The translations under genes and the position numbers were made by a program. A stretch of DNA of 64,000 nucleotides from Ligustrum vulgare (lineage: Eukaryota > Streptophyta > Magnoliopsida > Lamiales > Oleaceae), in contig OY743176.1 in NCBI GenBank assembly GCA_963555705.1, positions 42,547,026 through 42,611,025 on the forward strand, written 5' to 3'. The notes under the pieces are model-generated. The model was not told the origin of the DNA. It ran no database searches and saw only the letters and a program-made list of their open reading frames with translations. Below, in pieces: positions 44,266 to 54,797 of this stretch. Each line of letters starts with the position of its first letter. Position 1 is the first letter of the stretch.

Positions 44266-44559
44266 TAAACAATGAATATCAATAAAGATGTATTTGTCTT
44301 TATTATAAGAAATAACATAATCAATTCATGTTTGCAAGTAATAAATGAGAAATTAAAATGAAAACAAGAAATTATGTTTTTGTACGTTACATTTGTGACA
44401 GTTTTCATGCATTTTATTTATTTATTTTTATTCTATAATATATGCATTTTTCGTTTTCTCTATTTTCAATCCTTTTTTTCAAATGAAAAAATTGTACATG
44501 TAATATTTTGTTCGTGTACAATTTAACTCCGCCTATAAGGAATTAAATGTAGCCGGTCC

Positions 44560-44825
44560 CAAGCCCAGATTAAAGAAGGGTTTGAATTTTAAATTCTTAA
44601 CTGAGAATGTCCAATTAAATTTTTTTTCACTTTAATTTTTTTTTTTTTAAAAAAAATGTCTCAGACTTGGGCTAGCTCATAAGCCACAAGGGTCACGAGC
44701 CAAACCAAGCTACTTGTGTGGGAAACTAGCTGATCCGACTTGATTCGTTTCCCACACGAGCTGAGCGCTAAACCAAACGTAAGGTCGATGGGCCAAGCAG
44801 ACCAGCTCGACCTATATGCCATCCC
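44560..44825 (-). repeat. GC-richer dispersed repeat fragment
   Basis: On the minus strand the segment starts TAGGGATGGCATATAGGTCG and continues with GAGCTGGTC and a TGTGGGAAAC inverted pair (GTGTGGGAAAC at 44715 against GTTTCCCACAC at 44748). Starts like TAGGG(A/G)TG are typical of hAT-related short elements. The other end is not identifiable. Confidence 0.4.
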
Positions 44826-44840
44826 TAACATTTATAACAA

Positions 44841-45210
44841 ATAACAATTGTATTTAACGAAAGTAAACTAAATATTAAGATAATATAGATCGAAAACAAA
44901 AGAATTTAAGGGCATTATTAACAAAATAGAAAAATGTTGAAATACATTTTAGATGAATATTAATAACTAATATAATTGCATTTTAATGAAAATAAACTCA
45001 ATGTTAAAGTTAATATTGATTGAAAACATAACAAATTAAGAGTAAATGAAAAATAAAAAGTTTCTCACTCATTTCAAAACATAAGAATTTAAGGGTATTA
45101 TTGACATAATAGAAACATGCTTAAATGCTTTTTATTTTAGATTAATATTAATAACTAATAATAATTGTATGTTAATGAAAATAAATTAAATATTAAGGAT
45201 AATATTGATA
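44841..45210 (+). repeat. AT-rich tandem duplication, about 2.3 units
   Basis: Units start near 44841, 44971 and 45159 with AATTGTATTTAACGAAAG, AATTGCATTTTAATGAAA and AATTGTATGTTAATGAAA. The first two contain AAGAATTTAAGGGCATTATT and AAGAATTTAAGGGTATTATT. Unit lengths differ (about 130 and 188 bp) because of internal indels. Confidence 0.6.
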
Positions 45211-46015
45211 AAAAAATATAATAATTTAAATCTAGGATGAAAAATCAAATATTTTTCATTTAAACCACTTTTAATATATTTTAGATTTAGATTTAGATTA
45301 GATGTGAATAGATATTGATGTTGATAGATTAGATTTTATATCCCAAATAGTAACGGAACCAGAAAATAACAAGGAGGGTAGGACAAAAGCTTACAAAAAA
45401 ATCATTGCGTTAAACAAAAATAGAGGAAATTAGTCCTCACACCATCTCATTACCTATGAATCTGAATTATGCCACTCCAAATATTATATTTTGATTATTA
45501 CCTTTCTCATAAAAACATCTTTCTTATTCTCATATTCTTATATTAAAGAAGGATAGTTGAACAGTATTCCCGCCCAAAGTGAAGCCCCAAAATCCTGCCC
45601 GAGTGAAAGGGGAAAAAAAATTATGCCAATTTTCAATAGTGAATGACACAAATCAGGAAATCATTCGGTGTCAATCAATTGACCCACATAAATAGAACTT
45701 TCGTCTACAGTGAATTGTTGAAATGGAGCCGTCGTGTTTGATTTTTTTGGATCCCACTTTCGTAAAATTAATATATTTTTTATTTATAAATTGTAATGAT
45801 GGTGTAAAAAATATAAATTTAGTTAATGTAATTATAATGTGAATATTAAACATTATATACCACAATGAGACCCATTATTTCAAAATAATGTGGTTTGTAA
45901 TAATAAAATTTTGAAGGATGTATGGTTGAATAATAGAGAATTTTTTGAGTTTATATGCAATTTTTTTTTTAATCATCAAATGCAGATTATTTAATTAATA
46001 TAATTGCAATGTGTA
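45211..46015. other. No gene seen
   Basis: AT-rich sequence; the minus-strand frame 45671-45865 has no domain. No structural repeat recognised. Confidence 0.4.
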
Positions 46016-46019
46016 GTTA

Positions 46020-46206
46020 AAAATTAGTTTGCAGAAAAGGAGGATTTCCCTTATTTGGATCTCTCCAAGATAGAAGTCTTTTATCCGGAGCCTCAATATG
46101 CCGCTAAGGGTGATCCTCTTGCCAACCTTGCTGATGATACTTTTTGCCAGAGGCTGATCCTACTGACACCTCTGCTAGTGGTGCTAAGGATGCTCCTGCC
46201 CCTTAA
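46020..46206 (+). pseudogene. Short coding-like fragment antisense to a Tat-type pol remnant
   Basis: Encodes EEDFPYLDLSKIEVFYPEPQ and, after a frame change, ADPTDTSASGAKDAPAP before a stop at about 46205. An acidic C-terminal tail of this type resembles extra open reading frames carried antisense near the 3' LTR of some Tat-lineage gypsy elements. That is an inference from location; no domain is recognised. Confidence 0.3.
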
Positions 46207-46943
46207 CTTTTTGATCTGGATTATATAATGACTTCTTTACTCTTTCTAAATGACATAAGTGACTTTTTACGCTTTTTGAAGTGGTTTATGTTTTTCCTTC
46301 TGTTATAACTTAACTAGAATGGACGTATAATAATGGATTCTTTTTACAACATATGGTAATAATAGTGTGCCAACTCAAACGATGTAAAGCAATAAAGTAG
46401 TGAAATGCGCGATGTGAAGCTTCCATGTGATAGTCCCTCAGATCTAAGCTAAGATATTTATGTCCTTTGGTTAGATCTGGCTGAATGGGTGTCAATTTCA
46501 ATTTCTAGGCAGTCCCTTGTTTGTGTCCGATGTATGGAGTGGTATATTCCAATGGCGAAGTTTTATTGGAACAAATTGTAGGTTTTATTCTTAAAATTGA
46601 TCAACGTATTTCAAAAGTACCGTCTTGCCGAGGCACCTTTTGAGTGACGGAGTCCCTTGTATGATATCCCTTTGAACAAGTGCATTTCAATAATTATGTT
46701 CACTTCGACTACTTTGGATTGGAGTTTGGCTATTCTTAAATAACTGTAATTTTGAGGCCAATTATCGTTTTGTCATTACGAGATCAAACTGCACAACATA
46801 ACTTGTAATCTATTCAATGCAAGTGTACATAGGAAATATAAGGCATATATCTTATGTGGAGGATGGCATGCTTATTGATAATAACGGCGAAGATGATCAA
46901 TGTTCCAGGGATTAGGTAGGGCTCTTCCGGAGAGATCCTCTAC

Positions 46944-47460
46944 TCAGTAAGTCCTTGGTACCACTTCGGATGTCACTTTGTAAGGTCCCTCCCAATTGAG
47001 TTCTAGAGTCCCTACTCCAGGATCTTGTGTTGAGAGAAAGACTTTCTTCAAAACTGGATCTCTGATTTCGAAAGCTCTTCTTTTGAATTTTTTGTTAAAG
47101 TACCGAGCCATCTTTTCTTGATATTGTGCCAGCACAACTTGCGAATCATTTCTCCTTTTAAGGAGGAAATCGAGTTCTACTCCCTGAGCCCCTTCATTTG
47201 CCATTTCATCGAAGTGAATTTTCCTTAGTGAAGGCACTCTGATTTCAACCAAACATACTATCTCTGATCTATAAGCCATGGAGAGTGGAGTTTCTCCTGT
47301 GGCAGTGTGTTAGGTGGTTCGATTTCCCATAAGACTTGGGGAAGTTCATCCACCCAAGTCCCTTTCATTGACTTCAATTTTTTTTTTTTCAGAATATCCT
47401 TTATAGCTTTATTGATTACCTCAACCCGCTCGTTTGCTCGTGGATGGTGAGGGGAAGAAA
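46944..47460 (-). pseudogene. Tat-lineage gypsy integrase C-terminal remnant
   Basis: Minus strand, from 47460: PRANERVEVINKAIKDIL (end of the catalytic core), WVDELPQVLW, then TATGETPLSMAYRSEIV, VPSLRKIHFDEMANEGAQ, YFNKKFKRRAFEIRDPVLKK and VFLSTQDPGVGTLELNWEGP. This order is the integrase C-terminus of plant Tat/Ogre-like Ty3/gypsy elements. There is at least one frame change near 47380 and one stop near 47310. RT and gag were not found. Confidence 0.75.
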
Positions 47461-48780
47461 AAGAATTTAGATTTACATATGAATTTAGAAGTTCCTACCT
47501 TTTTGATTCTCATCAATGGTTTGACTTCAACCCTTTTGGTACTTGGGATGGTGCCTGGACATGGCTTCCACGAATTCCATCATGGATTTCTTCCTTGTCA
47601 TAAGGCCATCCGTTCCCCTTACTCAATGCAATAGAAGCGTGGTGTTACTTTGCTCATAGATGACTCCGTCTTTTTAAGACGAAGTGAACTGCGCATCTTT
47701 ACAATTTCAAGGTTGACTCTGAGTTAGTTGACAGAGCTTGATGCATAAGCTTCTTCCTCAACTGATAGGATCTCCGCTCTGGACTCAATGGATGAGACTA
47801 GTAGGAGTTCAGTGGGACCTATGTTTTAAGAGTTCAGTATCTTTGATATTTGCCAGTTTTGATAACGCATCAATGTTTATATTTTCAGACCTCGATGCGT
47901 GTTCCAACTTAGAAATAAGTCGTCAAAAACTAAAGTGGATCACAATTAAAACCCCAGCTTCAAACCTTTCTTCCATAGAAAGTCTGTCAATAAATGGACC
48001 TACTTTGGTGTATTCGTAGTTTTTCGACCATTCTACCTTAGGTGGATGGGAGAATTTGGAAATAAGTTTCCCTCTGAATTTTCTTTCTGAATTTCTTTAT
48101 GTAAAACTGTCCAAACTTCGTTTGAGCCTGTGTCATATACACTCGTCCTTTAAATCGGAAGTCTTATGCATTCATGCCTCAAAGACACATTTATAAGGTT
48201 TTAGTTGTCTTAATCTCGAGTGGACCCTATCAAGTGGCGAAGTCCCTTTTTTGAGGGAGTTTTTAAGCCATTCATATTTCCTTGGAGCTATGCTTGTTAG
48301 GTAGTCCCTAGTGGGAGCTCATTATTTCTATGTTTATGCATTCCCATCAAGGCGAGTGTCTTAATTTGGTCGTCTTTTTGCCAAGATATCCAAACCTTAT
48401 TTTAATTAGCAACAAACATTAAAGTCTTGAATAAATCAACACCCTTTATGTTGTACGGTCAAATTGGTTTGTATGTTTTGATCTTTCGGTCAGTCCCTAG
48501 TGGGAGCTTAGATCAATGATCTGATTCTTTGATTAATTTGTGATGATGTTACTTTGACACCCTAAGCCCGGGCTAAGTTATTTCGACATATTGCTTTGTC
48601 AATATTTAATCTGGTGTGGATTTTAGAAAGCGCTTATAAGGCCATGCCTGCCCGAAGATATGTAGGAAGGGCTTCTGTAGCCATATCATTTCACCATATG
48701 AGAATTTTAGTATTTTGGAACCATTTTATTCCAACATCATAAGGCCGGACTTAATAATTTTGGACCTGACATAGTAATTT
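47461..48780 (-). other. Decayed interior of the Tat-like element
   Basis: No domain is readable. AGTCCCTAGTGGGAGCT occurs at about 48307 and 48493. Short plus-strand frames (47434-47634, 47738-48019) have no family motif. Confidence 0.35.
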
Positions 48781-48782
48781 GA

Positions 48783-49163
48783 GGTCTCTGAGACCGTGTG
48801 TCGTTTTGACACTTAAGCCGAGGCTTGGTAATATAAGGTCTTTTAGACCAAGTGTCATTTCGACACTTAAGCAGAGGCTTAGTAATATAGCGTAGTAATA
48901 TATGGTCTTTTAGATCATGTGACATTTTAACACTTAAGCTAGTGCTTAATAATATACGGTCTTTGAGACCAAGTGTCGTTTTGACACTTAAGCCGAGGCT
49001 TAGTAATATAGGGTCTTTGAGACCAAGTGTCGTTTCAATACTTAAGACGAGACTTGGAAATATAGGGACTTTTAGAACATGTGTCGTTTTGACACTTAAG
49101 CCGAGGCTTAGAATATAAGGTCTTTGAGACCATGTGTCATTTTAACACTTAAGTCGAGGCTAA
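48783..49163. repeat. 54-bp tandem array, seven units, each made of three hairpins
   Basis: Units begin at 48783, 48837, 48904, 48958, 49012, 49066 and 49119. A typical unit is GGTCT-TTG-AGACC, then AAGTGTC-GTTTT-GACACTT, then AAGCC-GA-GGCTT, then AGTAATATA. All three parts are perfect inverted repeats in the best units. Unit 3 has an extra ~13-bp duplication of the AGTAATATA end. Confidence 0.92.
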
Positions 49164-49172
49164 AATGATGTG

Positions 49173-49300
49173 GAGGGCTTCTGGAGCCATACCACTTATG
49201 ACAATAAGGAGGGCTTCTTGACCGTGCCACTTGGAGGCAATGAGGGCCTCTTGAGCCACGCCACTTTGGGGCAATAAAAAGGTGAGCTTCTTGATGGAGC
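49173..49300. repeat. ~36-bp tandem array, about three units
   Basis: Modules GAGGGCTTCTGGAGCCATAC, GAGGGCTTCTTGACCGTGCC and GAGGGCCTCTTGAGCCACGC, each followed by CACTT...GGCAAT, then a partial fourth GAGCTTCTTGATGGAGCCC. Confidence 0.75.
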
Positions 49301-49339
49301 CCTTCTTTAGGGGTTCTTGTCAAACCTTATAAACTTAGG

Positions 49340-49462
49340 TTTCAAAGTTTTAAGCATTTTTCAAGGTGAAAGAACTTGTATTTCAAAGTTTTAAGCCTTT
49401 TTTAAGGTGAATGAACTTGTATTTCAAAGTTTTAAGTCTTTTTCAAGGTTTCTCCAAGGATC
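49340..49462. repeat. 41-bp tandem array, three units
   Basis: Units start at 49340, 49381 and 49422 with TTTCAAAGTTTTAAG, followed by TTTTCAAGGTGAA-G-GAACTTGTA. Confidence 0.85.
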
Positions 49463-49637
49463 TCCACTACTTCTTCTTCTTCAGAAGGCAATTTATCAGC
49501 GTTATTCCCCTATCTCAAGAGGTTTCTTACCCCTTTTTCAAGGTTTTATGGTTTTCTACTCTTTTTCAAGAGGCTCTCACCCTTTTTCAAGGTTGTTGTG
49601 TAGTTTTTTACCACGTGATTTTGTGGTTAAAAGTGAT

Positions 49638-49660
49638 GTTTCCCATAGACGACGCCAAAA
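49638..49660 (-). other. Degenerate PBS region of a Tat-like element
   Basis: The minus strand reads TTTTGGCGTCGTCTATGGGA. It resembles the TTGGCGCCGTCTGTGGGAA that begins the interior of many plant Tat-type elements. It directly follows a CAACA end. Confidence 0.55.
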
Positions 49661-50347
49661 TGTTGATCACGAAATCTGGTAGGACCTAGGATCAACATGT
49701 CTCAACTCCTCTCTCTTGAACACGTAGACTTCCTGCACCCTAAGACAAACGGTCAGCATGCAAAGGAGGCCTGGGAGGTTCCCGTTTGCACTCTAACGCT
49801 CAAGTCAAGACCCATTTTTGAGTGAATATATATTGGATGCGAGAAATATAAATGTGAAAAAGAGAGAAAAATGAGTGAGAGTAGAAGATTGAGTTAGAGT
49901 ATTGAATTGCTAACCTTTTTCTCCGAGGCATATGTAGTCTATTTATAGTGATATTCTTTTTCTTAGATTGTGACACGTGTTATGCTTTTATAGGTGGCAA
50001 GTTCCTAACCATTCATGAGGTAAATCATTTATTTGGTTATAATGATTGCTACATGTCATAGGGTTAAAGCAACCGTTACACCCCTTTAAATATGTTGTCA
50101 CATTAAGCCACAACTTGTAGAAAGGGTCATATCTCTCTGACGCACCGACTGATCATGTCACCAGTTCAGGGGCATAGACACAGAATAACGTCGGTCCAGT
50201 AGAAGGAGTCCGGCTATTGGAGTTCGAGAAATATTGGTCCGGTCTAACGGACGTCTGCCTACTTGGGTCTGGAGTATAGTTGGATTGTGGGCCATATGTG
50301 AGCCCTTATTAATTATGTGTGAAGCCCATTTAGGAGTGGTCATAACA
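49661..50347 (-). repeat. LTR (5' side) of the Tat-like element
   Basis: The minus strand ends GATTTCGTGATCAACA before the PBS-like sequence and contains TTGACTTGAGCGTTAGAGTG and a TATAAATAG TATA box (about 49940). GACTTGAGCGT-GAGTG near the LTR end is common in plant Tat LTRs. The start at 50347 (TGTTATGACC) is a guess; the lower edge is firmer. Confidence 0.5.
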
Positions 50348-50625
50348 AGAACCACCACCTTGCCACCTCCACTGTCTACACCACCATCTTCGCAACCGGC
50401 ACCACCACAATTACTACCAAATGCACCAAATTGCAATATAAACACCACCAGAAATGCCAACCTTACCCCCAACCATTGCGCCCGCAAACACCATGTTTGA
50501 TGATAGCACTACCACCAACACAACTACAATAACGGCCACGCCAAACTACAACCACAACCACAACCACAACCACAACCTACAACAACGCAACCACTATCCA
50601 ACGACACAAACAACCACCATCTAGC
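50345..50625 (+). repeat. ACCACC/ACAACC-rich simple sequence
   Basis: About 280 bp of CCACCA, ACAACC and CAACCA variants, densest at 50550-50578. Open frames across it (50158-50487 minus, 50234-50500 plus) reflect the repeat and are not credible genes. Confidence 0.7.
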
Positions 50626-51138
50626 AGTGGTACTATGCGATGGGTTTTTCACTACGCATTCGTGGTAGCAACGGCGAGATCACTGCTTCCCTTAAAGAAA
50701 CCGGAAGATCACTAGAAGTAGCGGTGATCTGGGATCCTCGCTGCCAACGGAATGAACGATACTTAAAGTAGCTGCAAGCTTCTCTATGTAAGCATTTAGA
50801 GCTCGTTGCCACCTCCAATGTGGTGGTCGGTGGGAGTGGGTGGGGCTGTGGGGGGAAAATGGTGATCTTCGGTATGGTGGTCTGTGAGCTGCAGTAAAAT
50901 GGTGTGGATAGATAGATAAGGGAGATGATAAAGAGTGAATGAAGATGAAAATGATTTAGGGTTTGAAGTGATGTGGGATGGGGATAAAGTTTGGTAATTA
51001 ATTTAAATTTATAATAATATTATCAATATTAAAATTTTGAATAACAATGTGATTTTAGTATCAACTCTTTGAAAATTTCTTTTCAAAATTGATAGTTGAA
51101 ATATAGGGTATGGCATATTTTCCACAAAATTGTATCTC
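50626..51138. other. No gene seen
   Basis: 50630-50830 is GC-richer and open on the minus strand (50633-50818), without a recognisable domain. The remainder is AT-rich. Confidence 0.35.
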
Positions 51139-51360
51139 AATGTTTTCAGACACGACTCAACAATCAATCTGATCGAGGGACCGATTCAAGGGTCAGAGGG
51201 TCAACTCGGGGTCGACTCGAGGTTGACCCAAGCATTAAATAAATATTAAAAAATATTTAAAAAATCAAAAAAAGAAAATAAAATATAAACTTAGGCCAGG
51301 CCGCCCTAATTTTTCGAGTCGGTCGGGTTTCTCGGGTCGTTGGTCGAGTTTGACCCCACA
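51139..51360. repeat. GC-rich dispersed element, partial copy
   Basis: Starts AATGTTTTCAGACACGACTC and contains AAGGGTCAGAGGGTCAACTC and GGTCGACTCGAGGTTGACCC. It parallels 54554-54797; the right inverted end is not clear here. Confidence 0.55.
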
Positions 51361-52104
51361 AGCTACTTTGATGCTCTTCTTAGAGAAAATTCAAATACAT
51401 TTCCTTCATTTTCCAAACATCTCTTGACTTTGAACTCGGTAAAAAAAAAGGATCAATTTCAGATCTAGTTGGAAAAATTCTCGACTACAAATTAACCGCA
51501 TCAACTCCAATCCGGAGCAAATTTCTCAATTTCAAATTAGCTGGACCAATTTTTCCCAATGCATATCCCTCATTGTCCAAACATTAATTTCCAGATTTAA
51601 CTGGACCAAATTCTATTCCATATTTATTGGAACAATTTTTCAATACTATTTGAGCTAAGAAGCTCAACCTAATAGTTCTGAAGGCACCGGAGCCTTTCAA
51701 TAGTTTCAAGCCCCAATAAATCATCATCTACAGCAGATTTTACTGCATTTTTTTTAAAACAGCATTGGTGTGTCCACCATTGAATAACCGCTGAGTATTT
51801 CAGATATTCACTTGATTTGGAGTAGTCATTGTCTGAGAAAGTTTTAAATCCAGAATTGTGTCACTCTGTTATATTCTTCAAGAATATACTTGCTCCATCT
51901 GTTGCAATCAAAATGGAGGAAAAACAACAAAATGGAGAGAGGGAGTTTACTGTGGACATCGAAGCTCGACTCTCGCCATTTTACTCCTCATCTTCACTCT
52001 TAATTTCGGGAGCAACCTCCTACTTGGACTTGCTATATTCTGGAGAAACAAAGAATAAAACTATACCATCACTAAATGGAAATCTTCTGGTGCATGAGAA
52101 GATG

Positions 52105-52112
52105 ATTGGGAA
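52105..52112 (+). repeat. 8-bp target duplication ATTGGGAA (left)
   Basis: Identical to 53320-53327, on the other side of the 1207-bp hAT-like element. Confidence 0.9.
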
Positions 52113-52832
52113 TAGAGGTGGGCAAAACCCAACCCAAACCGGTCAAACTGACCAAATCGGACCGAACCGACCGGTTTGAATCGATTTTTTATGAAAAAAT
52201 GGGTGGGTTCGAGTTTGTCTAACAGTAATCGGGTCGGGTCGGGTCGGGTCGGGTTATGGGTTAACCCAAAATATCGAGAAAACCCAACCTGACTCGTGTA
52301 AATTTAAATAAAAAAATTCAAAACACACCATATTACGGTATTACCTATTTTACTGGACAGACAGACGCTTCCCAACTCAAGCCAAACCCTAAACCTATTT
52401 TACTTCACTCTCACAATCTCACCCTCTTCTCTTCCATCGCAGCCGTTGTCACCCCGCCACCCATTTGTCTACAGAAAATCGATCCCATTTCTGGAGAAGC
52501 CCAGTTCAAGCGGTTTTTGCTGAGGCTCAAACAAATAATCTACACGTGAAATGAAATCAAGCTTTGGACTTGGCATCACTTAGAGACCAAAGCCGCCTCT
52601 CCCCTTCTATGAGATTCGGTAGAGTTTTTTTGTTTTCCACTCAATGATGAACTCCAAATATAGGGATTGTAATGTAGTTTATTTGACATTTTTATAGATT
52701 TACCATCAAATCAATCAACAATGAACTGTAAATATGGGATTAGTATTCATTCTTCATGTTATTCAGATTATGATTTTTTTGGTGGGGATTTAGCAAAAGT
52801 TATTCAATATTTAGGATTTTTTTGTCTTTAGT

Positions 52833-52893
<61 letters not shown>

Positions 52894-53319
52894 AACTTTA
52901 TTGTATTGTAATTATAATTATTTGATTCTGAATAATTTATAAAGCTTTTTAAAGTAATAGTTAATAAATTTGCAATAATATTGTGATTTTTGTTTCTGAG
53001 ATTCATTATTATTATAATAATAATAATAGTAAAAATGGTAGTTTTGAAAATTTATTTACTTTCAAACCTTCGTACTAAAAGAGAACACAAGGTGCTGAAT
53101 TTTTAATTTTTTTTTTGTCAATTTGGGCCTATTTTTGTTCATTTGAGCCAAATCCTAAACCCGACCAACCCGACCCATACTTTATTGGGTTGGGTTAGTC
53201 GGATTTAAACAAGTAATTGGGTTGGTTTGGGTTGAGTTGATTTTATATCAAACCGACCAAGTTGGGTTGGGTTCGGGTTGGACCCAAACCCGACCTAAAC
53301 CAACCCATGCTCACCCCTA
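52113..53319. mobile_element. hAT-type non-autonomous transposon (1207 bp)
   Basis: The left end TAGAGGTGGGCAAAACCCAA and the reverse complement of the right end, TAGGGGTGAGCATGGGTTGG, form imperfect inverted repeats. A perfect 8-bp duplication ATTGGGAA flanks them; 8 bp is diagnostic for hAT. Subterminal regions are rich in GGGTCGGGTCG and CCCAACCC repeats. No transposase; the interior holds a (AT)27 run and AT-rich DNA. Confidence 0.88.
52837..52890 (+). repeat. (AT)27 microsatellite
   Basis: Twenty-seven AT units within the hAT-like element. The minus-strand frame over it (52800-53006) with a Tyr-Ile repeat is an artefact. Confidence 0.95.
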
Positions 53320-53327
53320 ATTGGGAA
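53320..53327 (+). repeat. 8-bp target duplication ATTGGGAA (right)
   Basis: Matches 52105-52112 exactly. Confidence 0.9.
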
Positions 53328-53816
53328 TGATCAGGATTTTTTTCTTTCTGAATCCTCTGCAGCTATCAATTCATTCTGACACTTGAAAATTGCTCCTCTT
53401 TATTTTTTGAATCACCGGAGAAATCGATTGATTTCTTAATCTATGAGAATTTCATTGCTTCAACAAATCCAGTAGCAACATCTAACACCTTCATCTCCAG
53501 TTTGCTAAGAATGACTTCCGTTTTCTGTAAACAAAAACCCTTGACAAAACAAATTATTTTGGCCAAAAAAAATCTAGGTCAAGATCTTATGCTTTGATAC
53601 ATGTACAAATATAAAACTGAAAAATAAAATTTTATTATTCAAAATGCTTGGGCAAACGGTTACATCCTTCAGCTCAATATATAGAGGAATTAGAAGAATC
53701 TAGTAACAACCTAACAAATTAAGAACCGAATTATGAAAAACGAGAAATGATCTAATTCTAGCTCATTCTAGTGCCTTACTTCAACTCATATTTCTATAAC
53801 ATCTATTTACAATCTA

Positions 53817-53843
53817 CATCTATCTATCTATCTATCTATCTAT
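53817..53843 (+). repeat. (ATCT)n microsatellite
   Basis: About six to seven ATCT units, flanked by degenerate TCTACAATCTAC repeats. Confidence 0.9.
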
Positions 53844-54161
53844 ATTTACAATCTACAATATTCTACACCTACAATCTACATCTACTGTATTACAATATAT
53901 AAAAAGAGAGGATTGACGAGAAACTTTTGAATACCTATTTTATCCTTATATATTTAACTCTATACTCAATATACCTTTATCCGTTATTTAATAAAAAACA
54001 TTAAATAATTCATTACATTCATTTATTATTTAATAATTTACAATGTTATAATCTAATTTCATATTTTATATACTTTTTCATTTTCTTAATAAATTAATTT
54101 ATTATCTAATAATTTAAAATATTGTAATATAATTTCATATTATTATAGTTTTTCATTTATT

Positions 54162-54389
54162 TAGTCACTGTTTGGTAAATCGTTTGTAAGCAGTTGTTTA
54201 TAAATATTGTTTATAAATAGCATCGTGTCAACATTTCATTGGTCCTTTTTTTAAAAAAATGTAAAAAATGATCGATGAAAATCTTTGACAATCCGAAATT
54301 GTTGATTTTCAAAAAATGGACCAATAAGATGTTGTCATATGGCCATTTATAAACAAAATTTATAAATATTTTTTACCAAACAGAGGCTA
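54162..54389. mobile_element. MITE with CTGTTTGGTA ends
   Basis: The left end TAGTCACTGTTTGGTAAAT and the reverse complement of the right end, TAGCCTCTGTTTGGTAAAA, share 16 or 17 of 19 bases. The 228-bp interior contains an inverted pair around 54230-54330 (CATTGGTCC against GGACCAATAAG). Flanks are ATT on both sides, but this is too short to classify. Confidence 0.75.
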
Positions 54390-54553
54390 ATTAGAAAAAG
54401 AAGAAAATTGTTTAATCATTTAATAAATTTTATTGTAATATTTTACATGAAAAAATATTTTGCAATTTTTAATTCATATTTACCTCTATTTTATCTTTTT
54501 ATTATTTGTGTGCTCTTCTCAATATGTTTCAAGTTTTGTACTGATTTATTATC

Positions 54554-54797
54554 AATGTTTTAAGATTCGGCCCAATCATCGACCCGATTGATATACTGGG
54601 TCAAGGGTCAGAGAGTCAACCCGGTGTCGACTCAGGGTCGACCTGGACATTAAAAAATATTAAAAAACTAAAAAAATTAAAAAAATATATGAAACACGGG
54701 TCAAACCAATGTTCGGGTTGGTCGGGTTTCCCGAGTGTGACCGATTGGGTTTTAGGTGTGACGGGCCCGGATTGACTAGGCCGGGTTTGAAAACACT
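54554..54797. mobile_element. GC-rich inverted-repeat element, complete copy
   Basis: The left end AATGTTTTAAGATTCGGCCC and the reverse complement of the right end, AGTGTTTTCAAACCCGGCC, are inverted repeats. The interior has AGGGTCAGAGAGTCAACCC and GGTCGACCTGG as in the copy at 51139. It is strikingly GC-rich for this region. Confidence 0.7.

Noticed and set aside
48737..49323. Two minus-strand frames across the tandem arrays
   Set aside because: Open frames follow from the 54-bp period (a multiple of three) and the repeats; no known domain.
50158..50500. Opposite-strand frames in the ACCACC-rich region
   Set aside because: Simple-sequence translation; no family motif on either strand.
51829..52179. 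116-residue plus-strand frame
   Set aside because: The last ~20 codons lie inside the hAT-like element's left end, and the rest shows no recognisable domain or splice structure; kept out of the features.
53820..53843. Possible tRNA or structured RNA near the ATCT repeat
   Set aside because: No tRNA A/B box pair or cloverleaf could be found; the signal is only the microsatellite.
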